The notes beneath the pieces were generated by a model that was not told where the DNA came from, made no database searches, and was given only the letters and a program-made list of their open reading frames with translations. Shown one piece after another: positions 1-10,220 of a DNA stretch of 64,000 nucleotides. The translations under genes were made by a program, and so were the position numbers. How positions within the stretch are numbered: position 1 is the stretch's first letter; every line of letters starts with the position of its first letter. The DNA comes from Symsagittifera roscoffensis (Eukaryota; Xenacoelomorpha; Acoela; Convolutidae), in contig NC_087071.1 in NCBI RefSeq assembly GCF_963678635.1, positions 38,775,858 through 38,839,857 of the forward strand. The letters are read 5' to 3'.

Positions 1-2270
1 CGAGCAATGTGGAAAAATAGTCTAACAGGAGGGGATGTGAGTGTTTCAAGAAGCGAGTACAATCATGCCCTTAAAGTTTTCACCGAACTGAAGTGTGGCT
101 CACTTGGTGATTACCACGACTTGTACTTGACTACAGATGTGCTATTGCTTGCTTCCGTTTTCGAAGCTTTTCGTGAAGTTTGCTATCAAACATACGGGCT
201 GGATTGCGCCTGTTACTTCACGGCAAGTAGCCTTTCCGGGGACGCCTTTCTAAAAGTTTGTAAGCCCGAACTGAAACTCTTAACGGACCGTGAACATCTA
301 GACCTTGTGCAGCGAATGATACGAGGAGGCATGTCGTCGGTTTACGCGCGCCGATTTTACAAAGCAAACAATAAATACCTCGACGATTTTTTGCCCTCAG
401 AACCATCAAGCTACATCCTCAATATTGATGCAAACAATTTGTACGGGGGGATAATGAAACACTGCCCTTTGCCCTTAAACGATTTTTCAATAGTTGAAAA
501 AAGTCTGGCAGACATACTGCTCACCAGCGAAACCTCAGAGTGGGGTTATATAGTTGAAGTCAATTTAACCATACCCGAAGAGCTTCACGACTTCTCTGCT
601 GATTACCCCCTTGCCCCCTCTCGTGAAGTAGTGGACATCGGTGCAGAGAGCAACGAGCAAGTCGACATGTTGGGAAAATTGGTAATCACCACACTGCCAA
701 AAGTGTCAAAGCTTCTACAGACCTTGCATCCTAAAGAAGGTTATGTTTTGCACTACCTTACCCTAAAATTGTACCATGAGCTGGGAATGAAAATAACTCA
801 CCTAGGAAAAGTTCTTCAATTCCGCCAAAGTCACTGGATGGCACCCTTTGTCGACCTCAACACCCGCCTACGAAAAGCCGCGGTAAATAAATTCCAGGAG
901 AACTTCTACAAGCTAATTGTTAATTCAGCTTTCGGTAAGACAATGGAGTCTAAGTTAGGAAGAAAGAAGCTGGAGATTGCAAGGAATGAGAGAGAACTTT
1001 TACAAAAAACAGCTCTGAGCACAATGAAAAGCTTTCAAATCATTGACGATATATTAGCCACAATTAGCTTTTCAGTAACAAAAATATTTTGAGATAAACC
1101 TATGATAGTTGGTGCGACCATCCTAGACCTCGCCAAGCGTTTCATGTTTCAGTTTCATTATAAAAAAATGAAACCAAATCTAAACATGGAACTCCTTTAC
1201 TCCGACACGGATAGTTTTATTTACGCTATAAAAACTGATGACGTTTACCGAGACTTGGAGAAAATAAAAGCTGATTTCGACTTTTCAAATTACGATAAGG
1301 ACCATTTCTTGTTCGACGATACCAACAAGAAAGTTGTGCTGAAGTTCAAAGACGAGACTTGTGGGAAGCCGATCAGAGAACTCATCGCCCTAAAACCGAA
1401 ACTAAATTCGGTCGTCCTTAATGGTAAATAAAATTTAAGCCACCCTTCCACCCCCATTCCTACCTTTTACAGAACAAAAATACCACCATCAACCTACCTA
1501 CACCCCTTAATTTGTTGCATTAAACTATGGGCATTTAGCTGATTTAGGCAACATTATACAATGTTGCCTAAACGTTGATTTATCCGACAACATATTCCCT
1601 CTTTTTTCCTCTTTTTTAATCATAATTTAGAGTCTTCTGCTCTTTTTTTGGTAAAATGAATCAAATTTTGTTCGGTATAAATTGAGTGGCTGAAGTGAAA
1701 TGAAGCTATCCCCTACGTTGTAGAAAAGAATCATAATTTTGCTTCTGTTTAGAAGGCACTCAAAAATTGAGTGCCAAAGGAATTAAACGGAGTGCACAGA
1801 GAGAACTGGTCCACCAAACCTTCAGGGACACATTATTCACTGGAAAAACAATGAGAGTGTACAACTATAATATAGTTTCGAAAGGTCACACCAATATGAC
1901 TGTGAAACAAAACAAACTTGCATTATCACCATTCGACTCAAAACGTTTTCTACTTTTCGACGGAATTTCGACAGTGCCCTTTGGCCATAAAGCCGCTGAA
2001 GAAAATGCTTTTCTAGAAGACATTTACATGGACACCGAGTGGACCAACTCATACAATGAAACTGATAACAGTTCTCCCGATTTTACACTTCCGGATTGGG
2101 GATTTTTACAGCGGCCCTACTCAGAAGCAGAGCTGCAAGAAGAAGAAGAAGCTTCTAGTAGCTGAGTCCGTGAACGTCCCCCTATAAAACACCCATTTAA
2201 TTTATCTGAAGCTTCAGAAGAACGACCATCTAAAAAACAGCGCAAAGAAAACCAAAACAATAAACATTAA
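1..2270 (+). pseudogene. Protein-primed type B DNA polymerase, 3' part (Maverick/Polinton-like)
   Basis: The frame enters from the left edge. Three PolB palm motifs are visible in order: DANNLYG (motif A, about position 427), a KLIVNSAFGKT segment (motif B, about 910) and YSDTDS (motif C, about 1198). The NNLYG form is typical of protein-primed polymerases of Maverick/Polinton elements and linear plasmids. The frame is broken by an in-frame TGA at 1090-1092. It then runs to a consensus donor at 1424; an acceptor at 1751-1752 rejoins the same frame, which implies a 329-bp intron. The C-terminal exon (1753 on) carries the family's LSPFDSKRFLL-type tail and an acidic end. A second in-frame TGA lies at 2163-2165, followed by 34 more open codons with a basic SKKQRK segment and a TAA at 2268-2270. 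Reaction: replication of the element's own DNA with a protein primer. No integrase, ATPase or capsid genes are in view. Family call is firm; intron and decay status are inferred. Confidence 0.85.
1424..1752 (+). other. Putative intron in the PolB gene
   Basis: The segment starts GTAAAT after a G that completes a codon and ends TTCTGTTTAG. Removing it joins two pieces of the same PolB family protein in frame, across a region where the family is normally continuous. It is AT-rich and has stops in all forward frames. Maverick genes usually lack introns, so this is unusual. Confidence 0.6.
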
Positions 2271-2649
2271 AGTCTGAAACATATATTTTCAGATGATTTT
2301 TACTGTTCGTCCTTTTTATACTTCGACTTGTATATGTTTTGGTTTTTACCAATTTACAACTAATAAAATACTCGTATTGAGCTCAATCACTGTTTTAACA
2401 TAAATAGCTTCAGGCAAATAAACTAGTAGACGCAAACCAAGTGTTAATTCAAACAAATGTGTGAAATCCTTAGGCTTGTTTTCAATAACAAACTTTAATA
2501 GCATGACAATTCTTTGACGAAAAGAAAGAAAGCCAGGAAATGATATTTACATGAAACTAGGACGAAAAAAGAAAAGTTCAGGAATTAGGACGATTAATTT
2601 TAATTATCGCGGGAAAAGGGACCGCTTTCAAAGGAATTAGAAGGAATTA

Positions 2650-2855
2650 TTGTATCGCGTCCCGGTTGTTGAGCTCAGCTTAACAAGATCTTAAGGAGGG
2701 GGTCTTTTACTTTAGGGGTGGGAACTTGCGATCATTTACAAAATCCTAGGATAGGGGTCCTCCAAAAAATTAAGGACCCCTTTCCTAGGATTTTGCTTTA
2801 CGTGAGGACCCCCCCTTAGGAAGGACCCCCCCTTAGGATCCGGGACACGATACAA
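2650..2855. mobile_element. MITE with TA target duplication
   Basis: The ends are inverted copies of TTGTATCGYGTCCCGG. The interior is also largely self-complementary: CTTAAGGAGGGGGTC pairs with GACCCCCCCTTAGG, and a near-perfect inner hairpin lies at 2739-2795. TA flanks both ends (2648-2649 and 2856-2857), the target duplication of Tc1/mariner-type elements. It has no coding capacity. A parent transposon is not in the window. Confidence 0.8.
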
Positions 2856-2857
2856 TA

Positions 2858-3446
2858 CTACTGAGGATCAGTGGGGGGAGGGGAGAAAAGGGGCAAACGT
2901 TGGGGGGGGGGGGGGGTGACAACTGAACGGAAACTTTTTGCAATTTGAGTTTAAGTTTTGAAATGGATTAGGCCAGGCCGTGCACACGCTTTGCAAAGTT
3001 TCTTTCCGCATCACTCGCTTGGTAAAAACTGAAATTCTTGCAAAATTTTGCACGACTCGCGAAACAAAAATAAAGTGGAAAAAAATCCATTTTAATGTGA
3101 TTTCCTACTTATTATAAATCCAATTAAAAAGCATTCAAAATGAATTATAATGAATTTTGTTTTGGCGAGCGAGAAAAAATGGATTTAAATCCATTTTTAG
3201 TCCAATTTTGCTGTCTGAACGTAACATGCGAATCGATTGTATTTACAACATTATAGACCACGAAAATCCATTATAATCGATTTGTTTTCACTTTTCTTAA
3301 ATGCGGGTTAGCAGCTATTTTTATTGCTATAAGTTCTTTGCTATCTCTCAATTTTTGGAGCTCATGCAACTGACATCACGCAGAACTAGAGTAGGATTGA
3401 TTCACGGGGGGGTGGTGAGTTTTGCAGAGAAGAGAAACGTTGAGTC
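2858..3446. other. Non-coding, AT-rich; poly-G run and short palindromes
   Basis: A G homopolymer of about 16 sits near 2901-2917. AAATGGATTTAAATCCATTT near 3172-3192 is a palindrome, and related ATCCATT/ATAATCGATT words recur. No coding signal is seen. Confidence 0.6.
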
Positions 3447-3705
3447 TGGGACCTCGACCCGGTAAGACCGCTCAAAAACCGCTCAAAAACCGCTCAAATC
3501 TTGCTTGAAAAACCGTTCAAAAATCACCGCAAGAAATGAGCGGTTTTCGAGTGGTTTTTTAAGCAAGATTTGAGCGGTTTGAGCGGTTTTTCCAAAAACA
3601 CCGCCCAAACCGCCCAAACCGCTCAAACCGCTCAAATCTTGCTGGAAAACCGCTCAAACCGCTTAAATCTTGAGCGGTTTTTGAGCGGGATCTCGACCCG
3701 GGAAA
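3447..3705. repeat. GAGCGGTTT repeat island 1
   Basis: The segment is built of many copies of ACCGCTCAAA on one half and GAGCGGTTT on the other, with a TCTTGCTTGAAAA-type spacer. The two halves pair with each other, so the island can fold back. It is bordered on both sides by GGGAYCTCGACCCGG in the same orientation. Related islands lie at 7970-8240 and 22240-22435. Open frames here (for example 3570-3791) are by-products of the repeat. Confidence 0.85.
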
Positions 3706-4903
3706 CAACACATGTGAGTGCATTCACATTTAGACTAGATAACTTTACGCTCCAGAAGTTTCTTCTGCTTCTCACACATGCATCTGTCTGACTCACGGGT
3801 AGCATATGGTTCTTAAATTTAGAAAAAATATATACTTAAATCATGCTTTAACAAATTGATGATACAACCAGAAGCACAAAATTGCAAAAGATCCTCAGTT
3901 CCTATATCATTCGACGCATTCAGAGAAAATCAGATTGCAAAATCAACTAAAACATATTTAAGATTAAGGACAAACGGTTGCTGTGCAAGCATAACACAAT
4001 TTTTTGAACCAAATCCCGTTTCAAGCGGTAATAATCGATTAAATATGATTTTTGTACCAGTCCTGCCAAAACTGAAAAAAAAATTTCAATCTATTAAAAG
4101 TCAATTTTAATCTCTCTTTTCGAAATCCAATTATAATCAATTATAATACTTTTTAATTGATTATTATCAATTATTCATCCATCTATTTTTGATACAGCTA
4201 TAACCGATCATAATCTACTATTATCGATTCATTTTATCCCAGTTTCTAGTTCATAATTTGTGCACAAAATATTCATTGTAATCGATATAATCGATAATAA
4301 TTCCTTCTATTTGCCCCTTTTGTTTCCGAGCTTGCTTCAGAATTGCTTCTATTTTATAATTTGCGAAGACGTTGGCTACTGTGAAGATTGAGAGAAATAT
4401 TTCAAACGTTTTTGAATCAATTCAAACGTATAATTTTTTCATTTTTTTTTCTTTTCCTCAATGAAGATGGTTCATGGTGCACATCTTAAGTTTTTTCAAC
4501 CACCGACAAATCAGCACAATGTTTTAGTTTCATGATTCACTCGAAAGAGTTATTTTTAACAAACCGCGGGAATCTTTCAATTAATACGAAAGGATCCTTA
4601 TCAAACTTTTGCTTCGAGGTAAAACTTTTGTTCAGACGAACCACAGTGTGAGAAGACATCTCGCTTCTAGAGACTTTTTTATTGACTTTCCGGTGCCATG
4701 ACCTTGTACACAGGGCTGATTCAAATTATCCTGACGAACGAATAAATTTTCATATTTAAAACGTTTTTTCCTTTTAAAGCACTGATTTGAGAAGAAAATA
4801 GATGAACACAAAATTGTTTGGCGCAAGTTTCATTGCAATATTCCAACCCAAAGCTTTGTTCTACAGCTGATCAATTTTTTAGTTTTTGTTAGTCGATCAA
4901 AAA
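3706..4903. other. Non-coding AT-rich stretch
   Basis: There is no recognisable gene. Between 4080 and 4310 the words TAATCGATTATA, CAATTATAATC and ATTATTATCAATT recur many times, giving a palindrome-rich A/T island. Short open frames (3856-4110, 4632-4826) have no recognisable domain or codon signal. Confidence 0.5.
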
Positions 4904-5483
4904 TTACACCAAAACTTACGCATCGGTTTTGACACAACTATATCAAAGTAAGTCTCTTCCTAAATTTTGATGTGCATTTTTGATGAGAGCAACGCAATAA
5001 AAAATGGGTTCTGAACTGATGACACTTATTTGAGTGCAGTGGTTTTTGTTCCTTAAGGATACTCGCAGTTCAAAATTTGGCTTTATTAAGTTGCAAGTTT
5101 ATACGCCGAAAGGAGGGCAAGTATCGCTCTTCAATAGTAAAAAATCAAATGGCTCATTAAAGGTAAGCAACCTTTGTTTTCGAAGAATTTTTTTTACACC
5201 AAAACTTACGCATCGGTTTTGACACAACTATATCAAAGTAAGTCTCTTCCTAAATTTTGATGTGCATTTTTGATGAGAGCAACGCAATAAAAAATGGGTT
5301 CTGAACTGATGACACTTATTTGAGTGCAGTGGTTTTTGTTCCTTAAGGATACTCGCAGTTCAAAATTTGGCTTTATTAAGTTGCAAGTTTATACGCCGAA
5401 AGGAGGGCAAGTATCGCTCTTCAATAGTAAAAAATCAAATGGCTCATTAAAGGTAAGCAACCTTTGTTTTCGAAGAATTTTTT
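4904..5483 (+). repeat. Exact 290-bp tandem duplication with an exon-like segment
   Basis: Two head-to-tail copies of about 290 bp (4904-5193 and 5194-5483) are identical by eye. Each contains a 123-bp open segment (5040-5162 and 5330-5452) preceded by TTTGAGTGCAG, an acceptor-like end, and followed by AAAG|GTAAGC, a donor-like start. The segment is exactly 41 codons long and begins and ends in phase 0. The encoded peptide (starting WFLFLKDTRSSKFG) is not recognised. Absence of any difference means a recent duplication or an assembly artefact. Confidence 0.75.
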
Positions 5484-6014
5484 AGTTTTCGTCTTTTAGA
5501 GCTCCAAAATTAAACTTATGTTATTTTTCTAATTGGATTACTTTTTTGAACAAAAATTTAAAAATCAAGCTTCAAGAAAAAATTTTTTTTCGTGATACAT
5601 AGTTTGTCTGGAGTATTTAAAAACTAAAAAAATATTTAAAAATTTTTATCTCTTTCCTGCAATTCCTTGACACTTCTATGTATGTCACCTGGTTGTGTGT
5701 TATCTTTTTTGATGCAGTCTTCAGTAACAAGTTAGCATTCAAATACAATTTAACGTTATCTTATCAAAGATTGGTAGTATAACTTTCCGTTGTTATTTCA
5801 ATGCTGCTTTTTCAAAACTTTTTGGTTGTTTATAAAGTTATTATTTTCGAACATGACATTTTTATGGTTTTTACCAAACTAAAAGCAGGCCTAAATTAGT
5901 TATATTCTCCTAATCGGCTGGATTCTATAACTCAGCAAACAACAGTTTGTCAATTGAAAAATAAACCTTGCTTGTCAAAAGTACTAACTTAATAACTTAT
6001 CTATGTACATACCC

Positions 6015-6087
<73 letters not shown>

Positions 6088-6639
6088 TATACAATTATTT
6101 GCACATAACTTAGTACTTTTGTCAAGCAAGGTTTCTTTTTCAATTGATGTATACAAAATTTTGATAGAAATAAAGTTGGACGGCCAGCGTCTCATCAACT
6201 TTCATCAAACTTAGTTCAAAATCAGACATATTCAGATCAATTTTTCTCAATAATGAGAGAAATTGTTCAAAATTTTTTATTTCACTTACAAGTATTAACC
6301 TCAAGAGCATAAATATGAAAGTACATGCAGTTACTACAGATCAAATTTGGCTGAAGCATACGACCCGAAATAAAAGTTCTTACTAAGTCTTCAGGTGTGG
6401 TTTATTTATTTTCTTTTGACTCTCTTTTCAGCTTTTTAGATAAAAAATTCGATAGAGAAAACATTATTCGAAACCTGTATCTGGATAAATAAGAGATCTA
6501 TAAAAGACTTTAAATTAAGAAAAGATTGCACTTTTGTTTATTCAGCGGAAAACTTATCAGACATAACTCTTAAAACAGAACAAAAATGAAAAATGCACAT
6601 GCTAGACGATCAGGTATACTGAAAAAAAATCCAAAAACT
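5484..6639. other. Non-coding stretch with an (AT)n microsatellite
   Basis: A run of about 34 TA dinucleotides occupies roughly 6019-6085. The rest is AT-rich with no gene or repeat recognised. Confidence 0.7.
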
Positions 6640-7460
6640 AGAGGTAGATACGGTCACGGGAGACAGAAATTGCAGCTTTCTTTTTCAAGCGAGAAATAAA
6701 CGTTTTTTCCTTGTTTGTACCGTTTTCTCGACAACTAATTAAGGTTCAAGGTTGAAAATTGACAAAAAGGAGATGAAACTCCTTTTTAAACAATAGTTTG
6801 ATTAAAAAAATCTATTTTAAGGCATCGTTTGACCATTTAATAAGAGGGAGACAAAAATGATTTTAGCGTTGAAATTTTCCGGTAAACAGCAAAGCAATTT
6901 AAAATTATGGATCTAAAATTAATCATTGGAAAGCTAATAATCTCCACCAGGCTCTCAAGTTAGTTTTTTTAGTTAAAAAGGAACATAAACAATCACTCAG
7001 CTACGAAACAAAAACTACTTCGTTTTTGTGCTTTTTACTATATAAATTGCTAATTTTTCAATCAAATTGTGTCTAAAATCTTAACGAAATCTTAAGTTCT
7101 TTTTATGTGAAGTAAAACCTACAAAATGGCATAGCTGAGATCGTTACTTTTCTAACTAATACTTTTGGATCCAAAATTTCTAACTGCTTTTTAACTGCTG
7201 TTAACGGGACATTTTCGGCAAAAAAAACACTTCCTCGTCTCCCTCTATTTAATTGGCCAAAAGACGCCCTGAAATCATTTTTATGGTTTTTCATCCAGTT
7301 ATTGTCTAAAAAGGAGTTTCATCTATCATTTGTCAAATTTCAACCTGGAATCTTGATTAGTTGTAGAGAAAACGGCAGAAATATGAAAAATTTTTGTTCA
7401 TTTTCTCGCTTGAAAACTAAAATCTGCAACTTCTATGTCCCGTGACATTACACTGATGAA
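6640..7460. mobile_element. Fold-back element with arms of about 330 bp
   Basis: The left arm (about 6645-6965) starts near GGTCACGGGAGACAGAAATTG; the right arm (about 7120-7460) is its diverged reverse complement, ending CTATGTCCCGTGACATT. Shared blocks in order include TTTTCAAGCGAGAAA, CCGTTTTCTC-ACAACTAAT, AGATGAAACTCCTTTTTA and AGAGGGAGAC. A loop of roughly 150 bp separates the arms. No transposase is encoded. It is a non-autonomous fold-back or long-TIR MITE of unknown superfamily. Confidence 0.75.
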
Positions 7461-7969
7461 AATATCTGGAGGGTAATTCTGCAGTCACTTATGGGCTTAA
7501 ATCACTTTTCAATTTTGCCTGAAAGTATTATGCTTCTTCGACTAGGTCTTTTGTGTTTTCATGAAAGACTCCTCTGGTAAAACAAAAGATTCCTCTGGCA
7601 AAAAAAAAGATTGGTAAAAGATCTGCCTTCCAATTGATTGGACCTAATGTGGTTTTAAGATCATGCCGATTTGTTCTTGCTGATAATTTATTCTTCTGGA
7701 ACTTTAAAGGATCAAAACTCTTAGATCAAAAAGTTCAAAAGTATGAACTAATTTTTGCTAAAAACAAGTGTGAATGAAAACATTTAAATTGGATCAATTC
7801 GTTTTTGAACAGCAGTTTTGAATGGCTGTTTTGGTTATGATCGTCTGAAAGGGTGTTATAAGTCCAAAAAAATTCAAAAGAATTCTAGTGAGCTTAGCTT
7901 CATGTGCCAGTCGGCACTAATTTCTACCCTCACAAAGGTCTTACAAAACTCGACATACACTTTTGGTGG
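7461..7969. other. Non-coding AT-rich stretch
   Basis: Nothing recognisable. Near 7560-7620 there are several CTCTGGTAAAA / GGTAAAAGA words like those in the terminal repeats of the MULE at 19700-21700, which may be a remnant of a related terminus. Confidence 0.4.
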
Positions 7970-8245
7970 CTAGGCTACGTACCCCCAAAAAGTTTTTGAG
8001 CCTTCCCGGGTCGAGATCCCGCTCAAAACCCGCTCAAAACTTGAACGGTTTGAGCGGTTTTACAGCAGGATTTGAGTGGTTTGGGCGATTTTTGGGAAAA
8101 ACCGCTTACCGCTTAAGCCGCTCAAATATTGCTTTGAAAAACCGCTCAAAAGCCGCGCATTTCTTGCGGCGGTTTTTGAACGGTTTTTCACGAAGATTTG
8201 GGTGGTTTTCGAGCGGCTTAATGAAACCGTTCAAAACCGAATTGT
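7970..8245. repeat. GAGCGGTTT repeat island 2
   Basis: It starts with CCCGGGTCGAGATCCCGCTC, the inverted form of the border of island 1, and continues with alternating ACCGCTCAAA and GAGCGGTTT words. It is more diverged than island 1. The open frames 7963-8292 and 8076-8324 come from the repeat and are not genes. Confidence 0.8.
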
Positions 8246-10020
8246 TGTTTTTAATCTTTTTTATAAAGAATTTTTCAACTGTGTTTATTTAGGCGAGTTG
8301 AGAGTTGATCCGTACAGAAGTTGAGAGTTGAGAGTTGAATCAAGACATAACTCACGCTTACCAAAATTATCACCTCCGGGATTTAAGGGTAGCTGTGTTT
8401 TTCACGTGTATTTCATTCCGAGACATTTCTAATAAAATTTCGCACAATTTATGTAAGAGTGATTGATATTTTCGAGGTAGCCTAGAAACGGTTACATTCC
8501 CTAGTTTGATTTCACCAAATCACAAATTTTTTGGCTTTGAACGAAACCTCGGCAATAATTTCCCCCTCGTCCAGTGTGACAGTTTGAGCAAAGTTTACAC
8601 TAGCAACGCGCAACTCCACGCTTTCGTTATAAAAACTTTCTCTCACCGTGCGCCTCAAACATCCATTGAGAACTCGAGGCTGCGGCAAATAAACCGAAAA
8701 AAAACTGATGTTTGTCGATTTTTTGCTTTTTCTGTCGTTTGTAAAATGGGGCAGCAAGGTTTTCAGATCCTCTAAGAGGGTTGAATTAAGGGGGGCCGAG
8801 GTTTCTCGATGTTTATAGGGGCGAGTAGTTAGCAAAACCTCCCCTCCACCCTCCAAATTACCAAAACCAGCAAGAACCCGCAAAAGGTCAAAAGAGATAA
8901 TCCTAATTTCTCTGATATGCCAGTTCGTAACACTTTTTTCCAGCTCATCTTTACTGAAAACAGCGGGAAGAAAATTTCATAGATCAATGAATGCTTTTTG
9001 GAGCATTTGAGCAATCATATTGGCTTCTCTCTTAAATAAGGGAACAGTTGTTCTGGTAGGAAGGTAAAAATGCCCATCTAAAAACAAAAAGAGTTTAGGT
9101 ACGGAAAAAAATTCAAAAGAAAAAAGTTAAGAAAAAATCATTTGAAATCAATAGGAAAACGAGCAAACTGAATCATAGTCCTATCCCTTATCAGAATTAA
9201 ACTTAATATTTTGTTCAAACACATTAAGGCATCACACCAAATATTTGAGCCAATGTATTGCGGGCTTTTCAACAGAAGTTGGGACTTTATACAAAAATTG
9301 AAGGTGGTAACCCCCTCGAAGTGGCAACGCACGCGTAATTTTTCCACCGGCTACTTGACAGTCGCTGATTACTAGTTTAAGAATCAACGCTAGATTATGA
9401 GTCGTTTTTTGTTGCTTAAACTTCGAAGAAAGGATGAAATTTTTGTGGTGGTTGTGGTTTTTTGTCCAGATAAAAAATGACTTTCTAAGTAGCCTGTTTA
9501 GAAGGGAGCTCACTTATAAATCATCAGAACAAATTAATCTCCTGAGCTCAAAATTAGGAAAAGTATTTCACATGTGATCTTGTAAAGTCTGCAAAATAGA
9601 GATTCCCGGGTTGACCTCCATACACCGAAAATGCTTATCATACAATTCCAACCATCAAGTGTGTGAAAAAATGCTTGTCATACAATTTTCATACAATTTC
9701 TAAAAATTGTTGAAAACTGGTATAAACTTATTTCTGTGGCTGTTTGATTCTAATAAAACAGTCTGTTGATAAAAAGCTGAGGTTTTCGTTTTTTGAAAAA
9801 AATGCCTATCATACAATTCCCATATATGGAAATTGTATGACTGGCATTTTTTTGATGGCAAAGTTTTTTTAAAAATTTGGCCCAAAAAAATTTTTTTTGT
9901 TTTTTTTTTCAACCGCAAATCGAATTTCGTGCATGCAAAAATTAATATTTTGTGTGCATAACGTAGTCCTGGATACGATAAAATTGGCTTTTATTTTCTT
10001 TTCACTTGAATTTTTTTTCC
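8246..10020. other. Non-coding stretch up to the assembly gap
   Basis: A short GC-richer patch at 8560-8870 contains overlapping open frames on both strands (89 and 123 codons) without recognisable domains. The 9600-9860 part contains several copies of TGCYTRTCATACAATT. Confidence 0.4.
9795..9853. repeat. Hairpin with TGCCTATCATACAATTCC arms
   Basis: Arms of about 28 bp, AAAAAATGCCTATCATACAA and its near-complement, surround a CATATATG centre with about three mismatches. Partial copies of the arm lie at about 9630-9650 and 9670-9690 in the same strand sense, so this is a small repeat family and not a single palindrome. Confidence 0.7.
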
Positions 10021-10220
10021 NNNNNNNNNNNNNNNNNNNNNNNNNNNNNNNNNNNNNNNNNNNNNNNNNNNNNNNNNNNNNNNNNNNNNNNNNNNNNNNN
10101 NNNNNNNNNNNNNNNNNNNNNNNNNNNNNNNNNNNNNNNNNNNNNNNNNNNNNNNNNNNNNNNNNNNNNNNNNNNNNNNNNNNNNNNNNNNNNNNNNNNN
10201 NNNNNNNNNNNNNNNNNNNN
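10021..10220. other. Assembly gap (200 N)
   Basis: Exactly 200 N. Open frames reported across it are artefacts. The flanks are not obviously the same element, so the true gap size is unknown. Confidence 1.

Noticed and set aside
3447..3705. CRISPR-like look of the GAGCGGTTT repeats
   Set aside because: Repeats occur in both orientations, have no unique spacers of constant length, and the DNA is eukaryotic.
6001..6198. 65-codon frame with a Tyr-Ile repeat
   Set aside because: Direct translation of the (AT)n microsatellite.
8512..8883. 123-codon minus-strand frame in a GC-richer patch
   Set aside because: No recognisable domain and an overlapping frame on the other strand; not enough to call a gene.
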